A stretch of 34,973 bases of DNA from Planctomycetota bacterium (GTDB taxonomy: Bacteria; Planctomycetota; Phycisphaerae; Sedimentisphaerales; Anaerohalosphaeraceae): the NCBI GenBank assembly GCA_021157685.1, contig JAGGWF010000041.1, positions 1-34,973 on the forward strand, read 5' to 3'. Under the pieces are notes generated by a model that searched no databases, had not been told where the DNA came from, and saw nothing but the letters and a program-made list of their open reading frames with translations. This document shows, piece by piece, positions 24,508 to 32,508 of this stretch. The position numbers and the translations under genes are program-made. Each line of letters opens with the position of its first letter. Positions within the stretch are counted from its first letter, which is position 1.

Positions 24508-24534
24508 GATGTCTAATGAACATAGTAGTAGTGT

Positions 24535-24596
24535 TATGGCAGAGAAAATGAGAGCCGCGCACTGACCCATCAGCATGGGCGGTGCGTGGTTTTTTT
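24535..24596 (+). promoter_or_regulatory. GlpP-type leader attenuator 1
   Basis: A box TATGGCAGAGAAAATGAGAG leads directly into a terminator: CCGCGCAC (24555-24562) pairs with GTGCGTGG (24582-24589) around an inner CCCA/TGGG stem, followed by T7. The same box, with 19 of 24 positions identical, precedes the terminator at 26710-26763. Because the box abuts the 5' arm of the terminator, a protein bound there could block termination. The GlpP gene two genes downstream is the obvious candidate, since family members act on glp leader RNA when glycerol-3-phosphate is present. Confidence 0.75.
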
Positions 24597-24642
24597 GTTG
24601 GCTTTTGGGTCTTGAAATTTTATCGTAACCATGGAGCAAAAG

Positions 24643-25995
24643 ATGAATTTTTTGAAATTTCACAATTATTTTTCCCCGGCGACTCACATCGAGCGTCTGC
24701 CGGATGAACAGATCAAAAAGCGATATTCCCGGTGCCGCTGGGGTGTTCTTGAGTCAACTTTTACAGGGTACGCCACATTTTACCTTGTCAGAAACAACCT
24801 TTCGATCGTTTCAATGGATATGGAGCAGGCACTACATTATAGTCACTCAATGATCGGTAATATCCTCGCCATTACTGCCATATCCTATGGACTTGGTAAG
24901 TTTCTGATGGGGTCTGTTTCAGATAGGAGTAATCCCCGTAAATTTATGGCTTTTGGATTGCTTATTACAGCGATCTTAAATTTACTTTTCGGCAGTGCCA
25001 GTCATTATGGAATCCATTTGCTACTCTGGGGGCTAAACGGGTTTGTTCAGGGAATGGGTTGGGGCCCGTGCGGTAGGTCGATTGGTCACTGGTTCAGTGT
25101 GCGTGAAAGAGGCACGGTTTTTAGTTTGTGGAATGTATCTCACAATGTCGGCGGCGGTATTGCGGGGGTCCTGTCGGCTCAGGCCGCGGTGGCTTTTGGC
25201 TGGCGAAATGCGTTCTACTTTCCTGCCGCAATCGCGATTATCGGAGCGATTTATCTTTTCTTCAGATTGAAAGATACCCCTCAATCGGTGGGCCTGCCGC
25301 CTATTGAAGAGTATAAGGATGACTTCACTGAGGATGAAAAGCTGCACGGGACACATGAGCAGGAACTGACCGCAAAACAGTTGTTTTTAGACTACACCTT
25401 AAAGAATAAATACATTTGGTTGTTAGCGATTGCCAATCTTTTTGCTTATATTGTTCGTTACAGTATGTACGATTGGGGGCCGTTGTATCTTCGTGAGGTT
25501 AAAGGGGCCTCTTTGTCCGATGGCGGCATTGCTGTGTTGCTGCTGAATTTTGGCGGGATTCCTTCGACCATTCTTCTCGGCTGGCTCTCTGACAAACTTG
25601 GCGGCAGGCGGGGCATGGTGGCTGTTTTATGCATGTTCCCTATCGCATTTGCATTTATGGGGATCATCGTTAACCCGGCCGGCCATCTCTGGGTTGATAT
25701 GACAATGTTGATGATCATTGGTTTTTTGGTTTATCCGGTAATCAATCTGATTACGATTATGGCACTGGATTTAACCTCTAAAAAGGCGATTGGTACCGCC
25801 GCCGGTTTCATTGGGTTGTTTGGTTATTTGGGCCGAGTGATTCAGGCCTCCGGATTTGGTTGGATGGCGGATCATTTTGGTGAGCTTTATGACCCTCAAA
25901 CGGCGTGGAATATTATTCTGTGGACCATTGTTGGTTGTGCGGCTATTTCTGTTTTTCTTCTTGGCTTTACATGGAAATTAAAGCCAAAAGCTTAA
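24643..25995 (+). CDS. MFS organophosphate:phosphate antiporter (GlpT/UhpT family)
   Basis: About 450 residues with 12 predicted membrane helices. The family is recognised by an N-terminal RYSRCRWGVLES..., NGFVQGMGWGPCGRSIGHWF (the GlpT-like 'GMGWPPCGR' region) and SLWNVSHNVGGG. Relatives import glycerol-3-phosphate or hexose phosphates in exchange for phosphate. The ATG at 24643 is preferred to 24631 because GGAG lies six bases before it. It is followed after 37 bases by glpP and is preceded by a GlpP-type attenuator, so glycerol-3-phosphate is the likely substrate (inference). Confidence 0.88.
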   Translation: MNFLKFHNYFSPATHIERLPDEQIKKRYSRCRWGVLESTFTGYATFYLVRNNLSIVSMDMEQALHYSHSMIGNILAITAISYGLGKFLMGSVSDRSNPRKFMAFGLLITAILNLLFGSASHYGIHLLLWGLNGFVQGMGWGPCGRSIGHWFSVRERGTVFSLWNVSHNVGGGIAGVLSAQAAVAFGWRNAFYFPAAIAIIGAIYLFFRLKDTPQSVGLPPIEEYKDDFTEDEKLHGTHEQELTAKQLFLDYTLKNKYIWLLAIANLFAYIVRYSMYDWGPLYLREVKGASLSDGGIAVLLLNFGGIPSTILLGWLSDKLGGRRGMVAVLCMFPIAFAFMGIIVNPAGHLWVDMTMLMIIGFLVYPVINLITIMALDLTSKKAIGTAAGFIGLFGYLGRVIQASGFGWMADHFGELYDPQTAWNIILWTIVGCAAISVFLLGFTWKLKPKA

Positions 25996-26032
25996 AAGAA
26001 GGCATTCTGCCGGAGAGGATGACCTAATCGAA

Positions 26033-26584
26033 ATGGTAAAATACGACAATACGATTATTGCGGCCATTGGCACGCTGGATAAATTAGATGCGGCGATCGA
26101 GTCGAAGTGTAAAACGATTTTTTTGCTGACGGGAAATATTTTTAATCTGCAAAGCTCTATCGATAAGATTCATCAAGCGAACAAGAAGGTCTATGTGGAT
26201 ATTGACCTTATGGAGGGCTTCGGAAAAGACCCCGTTTTTCTGGAGTATCTTAATGAGGTTCTTAAGCCGGATGGGATTATTACGACTCGAAGCAACCTTA
26301 TTAAGAAGGCCAAGGGCCTGGGGTTGTTTGCGGTTCAAAGAATCTTTGTATTTGACTCGAGGTCTCTTAATTCCGGGATCGATCTGGTTTTGAAGACAAG
26401 GCCCGACGCGCTCGAGATTTTGCCGGGTATTATGCCCAAGGTTATCAGGGAAGCTCGGGATAGGGCAAAATTGCCTGTTATCTGTGGTGGGTTGATATCG
26501 GACAGGGAAGACATTGACAGTGCGATCAATGCGGGTGCGATTGCCATAACGACCAGTCGCGAATCGCTTTGGGATTTGTGTTAA
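26033..26584 (+). CDS. glpP: Glycerol-3-phosphate-responsive antiterminator
   Basis: A 183-residue protein of the GlpP family, a TIM-barrel-like RNA-binding regulator. Family features seen are IAAIGTLDKLDAAIESKCKTIFLLTGNI, KKVYVDIDLMEGFGKD, ITTRSNLIKKAKGLG, ALEILPGIMPKVI and VICGGLISDREDI. In Bacillus the protein binds glycerol-3-phosphate and prevents termination in glp leader RNA. Here it lies between two units that each carry the same leader box, and downstream of the putative transporter, as expected for a self-contained regulon. The ribosome binding site is weak (GGAGAGG, about 15 bases before the ATG), so the exact start is uncertain. Confidence 0.9.
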   Translation: MVKYDNTIIAAIGTLDKLDAAIESKCKTIFLLTGNIFNLQSSIDKIHQANKKVYVDIDLMEGFGKDPVFLEYLNEVLKPDGIITTRSNLIKKAKGLGLFAVQRIFVFDSRSLNSGIDLVLKTRPDALEILPGIMPKVIREARDRAKLPVICGGLISDREDIDSAINAGAIAITTSRESLWDLC

Positions 26585-26690
26585 TATTAAATGATTGAAG
26601 CAGGAGTCAGGATGTAACCGTAGTGGGAGCATAATAAATAATATGGACAGTTTGTCATCAGCTTTTTGCGAGTTTGTGACAAACAACACT

Positions 26691-26763
26691 TTGGCTGAGA
26701 CCATGAGAGCCGTACAGTGTTACCCGTACAAGGATTGTTACGGGGGACAGTGTGCGGTTTTTT
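26691..26763 (+). promoter_or_regulatory. GlpP-type leader attenuator 2
   Basis: TTGGCTGAGACCATGAGAG leads into a terminator: CCGTACA (26710-26716) pairs with TGTGCGG (26751-26757) around an inner CCCGT/ACGGG stem, followed by T6. An 8-base inverted repeat, GTTTGTCA/TGACAAAC (26650-26657 and 26677-26684), lies just upstream and may belong to the leader fold. No convincing promoter is seen between glpP and this element, so it may act within a longer transcript. Confidence 0.75.
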
Positions 26764-26780
26764 GTTGATAGGTGGAATTT

Positions 26781-28208
26781 ATGTATGACATAACGATTAT
26801 TGGTGGCGGCGTCACAGGTTGTTTTATTGCACGGCAGCTTTGCCGGTACGATTTAGAGGTCGTGCTGATCGAGAAGAATTATGATGTTGCCAATGAGACC
26901 ACTAAAGCCAACAGCGGGATTATTCATTCCGGCTATGATGCGCGTCCGGGGACGCTGAAAGCAAAATTAAACACCCTTGGCAATCCGATGTTTGACGAAA
27001 TCTGCAGCGAATTGGGGGTGCCTTTAAAGAGGATTGGCTCATTAACAATTGCTAAGACCAACAAAGAGATGGGAACTTTAAAAAAACTCTATGAGCGTGG
27101 GTGCACCAATGGTATTCCGCAGCTATCATTGATTGATGCCGATGTGGTTAGACGGATCGAGCCGAATATTCATCATCAAGTCAAGGGTGCATTGCTTGCC
27201 GAAACGGCTGGTATTGTCGACCCGTTTTGCCTTACGATTGCCTTGGCGGAGAATGCATCAGATAATGGCACAGAGGTTAAGTTGGAAACCCGGATTGTTG
27301 GAATCGATCGTGAGAAGGATGGCTATCTGTTGACCACCGATGGTGGATCTATCAGATCCCGATATGTCATTAGTTGTGCCGGGGTCTATGCGGAGGAGAT
27401 AAACGACCTTCTGACGCCGTCACATTTTAAGATCGCTCCCAGAAAAGGTGACTATGTCGTTTTTGACAAAAAAACAGGCGGTCTGGTAAACCATGTTATC
27501 TTTCAATGTCCTTCGGAGAAAGGCAAGGGGGTTTTGGTGACGCCGACCGTTCACGGCAATCTCCTTGTCGGACCTGACTCGGAGGTGGTCAAATGCAAAG
27601 ATGATGTGTCCACGACGCGCTCCGGACTTGATGAAATCTTGGCAACTTCAGCCAAGAGCGTTGAGGGAATTCCGGTGGGCATGGCGATAACAAATTTCTC
27701 CGGCTTACGGGCGACTCCGGATACAGGTGATTTTATTATCGAAGAACTGAAAGGCCATAAAGGTTTTATCAATGTTGCGGGTATCGAATCCCCCGGCCTG
27801 ACCGCTTCCCCTGCGATTGCGGACTATGTGATAGAGATTTTGAAATCTTCGGGGTTGGATCTGAAAACAAAGGCAGACTTTAATCCTATCCGAGAACCGA
27901 TCGCGGAATTTATAGAGCTTAGTGATGAGGAAAAGAGCACCCTGATCAAGGCCAATCCTCTCTATGGGAGAGTTATTTGCCGGTGTGAAAATATTACGGA
28001 AGGTGAGATCGTTGATTCGATCCGTCGTAATGTGGGGGCTCGCTCTGTCGATGGCGTCAAGCGAAGGGTTCGTGCGGGAATGGGACGCTGTCAGGGAGGA
28101 TTCTGTGCCCCGAGAATCATTGAAATACTGGCAAGAGAATTGCAAAAGAATGCTTGTCAAATATTAAAAGACGAGAAAGATTCGTATATTTTATCGGGGG
28201 GAATTTAA
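26781..28208 (+). CDS. GlpA-like FAD-dependent glycerol-3-phosphate dehydrogenase with BFD-like Fe-S domain
   Basis: A 475-residue protein. The N-terminal FAD-binding motif is ITIIGGGVTGC, followed by NSGIIHSGYDA (a DAO-family motif) and a catalytic oxidoreductase core up to about 390. The C-terminal part holds a BFD-like [2Fe-2S] domain with cysteines in ICRCENITEGE and GRCQGGFCAPR. This is the anaerobic GlpA-like form found in Thermotoga and Firmicutes, next to a pyridine-nucleotide oxidoreductase and a DUF1667 protein. It would oxidise glycerol-3-phosphate to dihydroxyacetone phosphate. The ATG at 26781 is set by AGGTGG six bases upstream. The leader attenuator ends just before it. Confidence 0.85.
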   Translation: MYDITIIGGGVTGCFIARQLCRYDLEVVLIEKNYDVANETTKANSGIIHSGYDARPGTLKAKLNTLGNPMFDEICSELGVPLKRIGSLTIAKTNKEMGTLKKLYERGCTNGIPQLSLIDADVVRRIEPNIHHQVKGALLAETAGIVDPFCLTIALAENASDNGTEVKLETRIVGIDREKDGYLLTTDGGSIRSRYVISCAGVYAEEINDLLTPSHFKIAPRKGDYVVFDKKTGGLVNHVIFQCPSEKGKGVLVTPTVHGNLLVGPDSEVVKCKDDVSTTRSGLDEILATSAKSVEGIPVGMAITNFSGLRATPDTGDFIIEELKGHKGFINVAGIESPGLTASPAIADYVIEILKSSGLDLKTKADFNPIREPIAEFIELSDEEKSTLIKANPLYGRVICRCENITEGEIVDSIRRNVGARSVDGVKRRVRAGMGRCQGGFCAPRIIEILARELQKNACQILKDEKDSYILSGGI

Positions 28209-28218
28209 AGAGATATTG

Positions 28219-29490
28219 ATGACGACATATAAAAAAGCATGTTATGACTTAGTTGTGATCGGTGGCGGCCCCGCCGGGCTTGCCGCGGCAATCGAGGCAA
28301 AGAAAAACGGTATCCACCATATTCTTCTTCTCGAAAGAGACAGAGAGCTGGGGGGGATTCTTCAGCAATGTATTCATAATGGTTTTGGGATTCATGTTTT
28401 CAAGAAGGAATTAACAGGGCCGGAATATGCTGAAAATTTCATTGATGAATTACGAGACTTAGGCATTGAGTACAAGCTGGACACTATGGTGCTTGGTGTT
28501 CATGAAAATAAGACGGTCGAAGCTGTCAATCCTCAAGAGGGCCTTCTTTCGATACAAGCGAAAGCCGTTGTTTTGGCTATGGGGTGCAGGGAACGCACGC
28601 GTGGCGCGTTGAATATTCCCGGCAGCAGGCCCGCCGGGATTTTTACGGCCGGCACGGCTCAACGATTGGTGAATATCGAGGGGTATATGGTTGGCAAAAA
28701 AGCGGTGATTTTGGGCTCCGGCGATATCGGCCTGATTATGGCTCGCCGGATGACTCTTGAAGGGGCCAAAGTTGAGGCCGTTGTAGAGATGATGCCCTAT
28801 CCCGGTGGTCTGAATCGAAATATTGTGCAATGCTTAGATGATTTTGATATCCCGCTTTTGCTGAGTCACACGGTGGTCAATGTCTATGGTCGCAATCGTC
28901 TGGAAGGGGTTGATATCATGAAAGTGGATAAAGATCGGCAGGTCATTCCGGGGACTCAAAGACGAATTGAATGCGATACCATGTTGTTGTCAGTGGGGTT
29001 AATACCCGAAAATGAACTGTCGGTTGATTGCGGCATAAAACTCGACGCTGTTACGCAGGGGCCCATTGTTGATAACAGCATGGAAACCAGCGCCGAAGGG
29101 GTTTTTGCCTGCGGCAATGTTGTGCATGTTCATGACCTGGTCGATTTTGTGACGGAAGAGAGCCGAAGGGCCGGCCGGAGTGCTGTCGATTATATCCAGA
29201 GAAAGACGACCGCAACCGGCGTCAAGATCAAAGTGGTTCCGGGCGAGACCGTTCGATATGTTGTTCCTCAGCTTGTGAACCTTGATGGACCGGATATGGA
29301 TTTTGAGTTCTTTCTCAGAAGCCGGGATGTCCACGACCGGGCCTCATTGGTTATCAGTCTGGACGGTCAAAAAATTAAAACGATCAGGAAGCGATATCTG
29401 GTCCCCGGAGAAATGCAGCATATTAAGTTGAAAAGAAAGGCGTTGCCTGTTTGTTCCGGCGGGTCAACGCTTTCGATATCTATTGTGTAA
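28219..29490 (+). CDS. NAD(P)/FAD oxidoreductase partner of the GlpA-like protein
   Basis: A 423-residue pyridine-nucleotide-disulphide-type oxidoreductase. The FAD motif is DLVVIGGGPAGLAAAIEA near the N-terminus, with a GGILQQCIHNGFG segment typical of the subgroup. The NAD-binding motif is VILGSGDIGLIMARRM (about residue 160), and the C-terminal FAD motif is TSAEGVFACGNVVHVHD. It starts ten bases after the GlpA-like stop, with AAAGAG before the ATG. It likely forms a complex with the neighbouring genes and passes electrons from glycerol-3-phosphate to a pyridine nucleotide or ferredoxin (inference). Confidence 0.85.
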   Translation: MTTYKKACYDLVVIGGGPAGLAAAIEAKKNGIHHILLLERDRELGGILQQCIHNGFGIHVFKKELTGPEYAENFIDELRDLGIEYKLDTMVLGVHENKTVEAVNPQEGLLSIQAKAVVLAMGCRERTRGALNIPGSRPAGIFTAGTAQRLVNIEGYMVGKKAVILGSGDIGLIMARRMTLEGAKVEAVVEMMPYPGGLNRNIVQCLDDFDIPLLLSHTVVNVYGRNRLEGVDIMKVDKDRQVIPGTQRRIECDTMLLSVGLIPENELSVDCGIKLDAVTQGPIVDNSMETSAEGVFACGNVVHVHDLVDFVTEESRRAGRSAVDYIQRKTTATGVKIKVVPGETVRYVVPQLVNLDGPDMDFEFFLRSRDVHDRASLVISLDGQKIKTIRKRYLVPGEMQHIKLKRKALPVCSGGSTLSISIV

Positions 29491-29500
29491 GGGTATAATT

Positions 29501-29869
29501 GTGAGTGTGAACGAAATGATATGTGTCGTATGTCCTGTCGGTTGTCATTTGAGGGTTTCTGCCGATGGCGATGTTTATATGGTGGAAGGCAACCAGTGCG
29601 GAAGGGGCAAGGTTTATGCCATCAATGAATTGACCAATCCGCTTCGAACGGTAACTTCCACGGTTAAAATAAATGGCTCGCCCATGACACGGCTACCGGT
29701 AAAAACAAAGCAGGCCTTTCCGAAGGGGAGAATGCTGGAGTTGATGAGTGTGTTAGGTAAAGTCGAACTCAAACCGCCGGTGAAGCGTGGGCAGGCTGTT
29801 TTGAAAAATGTACTTGATACCGGCATCGATGTTGTCGCCACGAAAACCTGTCTGGATAACCGGGTCTAA
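29501..29869 (+). CDS. DUF1667 cysteine-rich subunit
   Basis: A 122-residue protein with the DUF1667 pattern: C-x2-C-x3-C (ICVVCPVGCHL), then EGNQCGRG, and a late Cys (TKTCLDN). It is the standard third member of the GlpA-like/oxidoreductase clusters and probably holds an iron-sulfur cluster. The GTG at 29501, with AAGGG seven bases before it, is preferred to the ATG at 29516 or an earlier TTG. Its TAA overlaps the TAG of the convergent mcsB gene, so the two genes share bases 29866-29869. Confidence 0.82.
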   Translation: MSVNEMICVVCPVGCHLRVSADGDVYMVEGNQCGRGKVYAINELTNPLRTVTSTVKINGSPMTRLPVKTKQAFPKGRMLELMSVLGKVELKPPVKRGQAVLKNVLDTGIDVVATKTCLDNRV

Positions 29870-30924
29870 TTGCGGTTCAGTTTGGTTCGGATGATTTTGG
29901 CGCGGAGGGTGTCCCGCTGATCGGCATCGAGAATTTTGCCGGCTCGCAGTTGCAGGTGTGCTGGTTGGGTCAGCATGAACAACTCATTGACCGTGGCGAT
30001 ATTGATATCTTTGACCCGGCCCAGATTTACCCCCAGCCGGACATTGCTTAGCAGGAACAGGGCTTCTTGTGAACTGATCAGGTGTGCACTACGGAGGACG
30101 CCCAGTGCCCGCTGGATTTTATCATCCAGTGCATATGGTTTTTTGCTGAGCAGGGCTTTTCGTGCTTCAGTTTCGTAGGCGATAATCTTCGGAACGATGA
30201 CGGCCGAAAATGTCTCGATGATCTGCTGTTCGCTCAGGCCGAGTGTGATCTGATTGGACAGCTGGAAAAAATCCCCAACAGCATCGGTACCTTCGCCAAA
30301 CAGACCACGAACGGCCATATCGCAATCGTGTGCGGCGGTGATGAACTTTTCGATGTGCCCGGTCATCTTCAAGGCGGGCAGATGCAGCATCACCGAAACG
30401 CGGAGTCCTGTCCCCAGATTCGTGGGACAGGCAGTTAGGTAGCCCAATTGGCGGTCAAAGGCGTAATCGATCTTTTCTTCTATCAAATCATCAATCCGGC
30501 CAAGTCGTTGCCAGCAGGCATCCAGGTCTAACCCGGCGGCATACACCTGCATCCTGAGGTGGTCCTCTTCGTTGATCATCGCGGTAAACGATTCGTCCTC
30601 GGCCAGAACAACACTGCGCGGCCCTTTTCCTTTGGCGTGGCGACGGCTGATCAAGTGGCGTTCGGTCAGCAGATTCCGCTCAACATCCGAGGTATGATCA
30701 ATATCGACACACCAGACCTTTTCGCCAAGGTCAATCGACAGCAGGGCCTCTTTGAGACGGTCGTGAAGCTCTTGTTGGCGTTCGGCGGACAAACACGGCA
30801 GGAATTCATAGCCGGCGACATTGCGGGCCAGCCGGATGCGTGAGGAGATAACGATGTCTGAAACGGCGTTCGAGCCGCCGCTGAACCACGAACTGGGATA
30901 ATTGCATAGGTCTGCCGGTCTCAT
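29866..30924 (-). CDS. mcsB: Protein arginine kinase
   Basis: A 352-residue member of the phosphagen-kinase superfamily of the McsB type. Key segments are VISSRIRLARN (nucleotide contact), LAEDESFTAMINEEDHLRMQ (loop with catalytic Glu), LTACPTNLGTGLRVSVMLHLP (active-site Cys and Arg), and RGLFGEGTDAVGDFFQLSNQ. In Firmicutes McsB phosphorylates arginine residues to mark proteins for ClpCP. It overlaps the 3' end of mcsA by four bases, so translation is coupled. No ctsR, clpC or arginine phosphatase gene is in this window. Confidence 0.93.
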   Translation of the reverse strand: MRPADLCNYPSSWFSGGSNAVSDIVISSRIRLARNVAGYEFLPCLSAERQQELHDRLKEALLSIDLGEKVWCVDIDHTSDVERNLLTERHLISRRHAKGKGPRSVVLAEDESFTAMINEEDHLRMQVYAAGLDLDACWQRLGRIDDLIEEKIDYAFDRQLGYLTACPTNLGTGLRVSVMLHLPALKMTGHIEKFITAAHDCDMAVRGLFGEGTDAVGDFFQLSNQITLGLSEQQIIETFSAVIVPKIIAYETEARKALLSKKPYALDDKIQRALGVLRSAHLISSQEALFLLSNVRLGVNLGRVKDINIATVNELFMLTQPAHLQLRAGKILDADQRDTLRAKIIRTKLNRN

Positions 30925-31427
30925 GTCAGCGCCTGAATCTGATCTCGCAGCTTCGCCGCTGCTTCGTAATCTTCGTTTTTGACGGCTTGGTCTAACTGTT
31001 GGCGGAGTTTGTTCCGTTCGATTTCATTGCGGTCGTGTTCACAGATGCGTGTGGGAACTTTGCCGCAGTGATGGCTTTTTCCATTGTGGTTTTGTTCGAT
31101 CAGCGGCAGCAGCTCCGATTGAAACTCCGTATAATCATGTGCACAGCCCAGAAGTGGGGTTTTAGCAAAACGCCCAAGGGTCATACCGCAGTTTGGACAG
31201 GCGTGGTCAGAAGCGGCCGTGATTGATGGCTTGCTCTGCTGGGATGTCTTTTCCTGTTGTGAACTCAGCAGCGTATTCATCAACTCGTCCAACGGGATCT
31301 GGGATTTTATCGACAGCCCCTGCTGCCGGGCGCATTGCTGGCACAGATGCGTCTCGGACCGTTGACCGTTGTCGATCTCGGTCAGATGGATCGTTGCGGA
31401 TCGTTCTTTACACGCCTGACAAAGCAT
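30921..31427 (-). CDS. mcsA: McsA-type zinc-finger/UVR activator of McsB
   Basis: A 168-residue protein with C-x2-C pairs at residues 3-6 (MLCQACKE), about 28-31 (LCQQCARQ) and about 76-79 (ACPNCGM), plus GCAHDY. A C-terminal UVR motif covers about residues 135-168 (LRQQLDQAVKNEDYEAAAKLRD). The family binds zinc and activates McsB. AAGGA lies six bases before the ATG. A promoter stands directly upstream and mcsB overlaps downstream. Confidence 0.9.
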   Translation of the reverse strand: MLCQACKERSATIHLTEIDNGQRSETHLCQQCARQQGLSIKSQIPLDELMNTLLSSQQEKTSQQSKPSITAASDHACPNCGMTLGRFAKTPLLGCAHDYTEFQSELLPLIEQNHNGKSHHCGKVPTRICEHDRNEIERNKLRQQLDQAVKNEDYEAAAKLRDQIQALT

Positions 31428-31457
31428 TTTTATTCCTTAAAATATAAATACAGAGCT

Positions 31458-31486
31458 AGTATACCACGGCGGACTGATTATATCAA
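31458..31486 (-). promoter_or_regulatory. Promoter of mcsA-mcsB
   Basis: On the minus strand TTGATA, 17 bases, then TATACT, about 30 bases before the mcsA start. No CtsR-like heptad repeat is seen near it. Confidence 0.65.
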
Positions 31487-31526
31487 CATCGACAAAAAAC
31501 AAGGGGTACTGTAGTGGGTTTTGGGA

Positions 31527-31898
31527 TCAACGCGTATAACGAGCACGGCAGCCAGGGGCTTCTGTGACCTCGATAAAGTCGAGCCGAACAGGGCGGGGTA
31601 GTTTGGGCGACAGTTGATCATACAGGGTGCGGGCCAGCGTTTCGGCGGAAATATTGCGGTTTTCAAAGATTTCCAGTGATTCGAGCCGCTGCCCCTGGAA
31701 ATCTCGTAAGATGCTTTTGGCCATACACTTAAGTTCTTTGAAATCGATTACTAATTCATCTTTGTTCAACTGCTCCGATGAGACCGCCACACACACCTTC
31801 CAGTCGTGTCCATGCAGCGGTTCCTGGACACCGCTCTCAAAGGAAAGTTGATGCTGAGCCGTGAAAGCCATATCAATGAATAATGTGTACATAGGCAT
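31527..31898 (-). CDS. 6-pyruvoyl-tetrahydropterin synthase-like protein, PTPS-III type
   Basis: A 123-residue T-fold enzyme of the QueD/PTPS family. Zinc ligands are H16 (FTAQHQL) and H29/H31 (PLHGHDW). The conserved Glu near the C-terminus is in VTEAPGC. The catalytic Cys found in QueD (C-x3-HGH) is absent; instead Glu26 stands in E-P-L-H-G-H, the E-x2-HGH pattern of PTPS-III. PTPS-III proteins replace dihydroneopterin aldolase (FolB) in folate synthesis in several bacteria. It lies 57 bases after coaD on the same strand and may be co-transcribed with it. A divergent QueD with queuosine function is the alternative. Confidence 0.8.
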   Translation of the reverse strand: MPMYTLFIDMAFTAQHQLSFESGVQEPLHGHDWKVCVAVSSEQLNKDELVIDFKELKCMAKSILRDFQGQRLESLEIFENRNISAETLARTLYDQLSPKLPRPVRLDFIEVTEAPGCRARYTR

Positions 31899-31955
31899 TA
31901 AGCTCGCAGTTTGTGATTCGTAGTTAAGATTTTTTTGATTATGGTTACATTAGCC

Positions 31956-32477
31956 CTATTCGGGGACATCGGGGATGATATCTGCGGAGTTTTTGTGGAT
32001 ATTTTGGCGGAGTCGTTTATAAACCGATTTAGGGATGAGTTTGGAGACATCACCGCCGAGCAGTGCCAACTGCCGTACCATGGTGGAATTGACATAGCCG
32101 AACTCTTCACTGGTCATTACAAAAACCGTTTCGATCCCCGCGACTGTTCGATTGGTCATCGCAAGCTGAAATTCATATTGAACATCCGACAGGTTCCTCA
32201 TCCCGCGCAGCATGACCTGGGCCTTTTTTTGTTTGGCAAATTCCACTGTCAGGCAGTCATAACTTTCAACCGTTACCCGCGGCAGATCAGCGACCAACTC
32301 CCGGATCATTTCGACCCGTTCATCCTTGGTAAAGAATTCGCTCTTGCCAGGATTCTGTCCGACGGCAATGACCAAATTGTCAAACAGCTTATTGCCCCGG
32401 CGAATCACATCGAGGTGGCCATTGGTGATCGGGTCAAACGAGCCGGGAAAAATGGCTGTGATAGGCCTATGTTCCAT
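31956..32477 (-). CDS. coaD: Phosphopantetheine adenylyltransferase
   Basis: A 173-residue nucleotidyltransferase of the CoaD family. FPGSFDPITNGHLDVIRRG carries the T/HxGH motif (here TNGH), RGMRNLSDVQYEFQLAMTNR is the substrate-binding segment, and VNSTMVRQLALLGGD matches the (I/V)SSTxVR motif. It makes dephospho-CoA from ATP and phosphopantetheine. The ATG at 32477 with GGGAG five bases before it is preferred to a TTG four codons earlier. It lies 31 bases after the HD-like gene. The common neighbour rsmD is absent. Confidence 0.95.
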   Translation of the reverse strand: MEHRPITAIFPGSFDPITNGHLDVIRRGNKLFDNLVIAVGQNPGKSEFFTKDERVEMIRELVADLPRVTVESYDCLTVEFAKQKKAQVMLRGMRNLSDVQYEFQLAMTNRTVAGIETVFVMTSEEFGYVNSTMVRQLALLGGDVSKLIPKSVYKRLRQNIHKNSADIIPDVPE

Positions 32478-32508
32478 AGATACTCCCAATTGTTCAGAGA
32501 CAGTTGTG

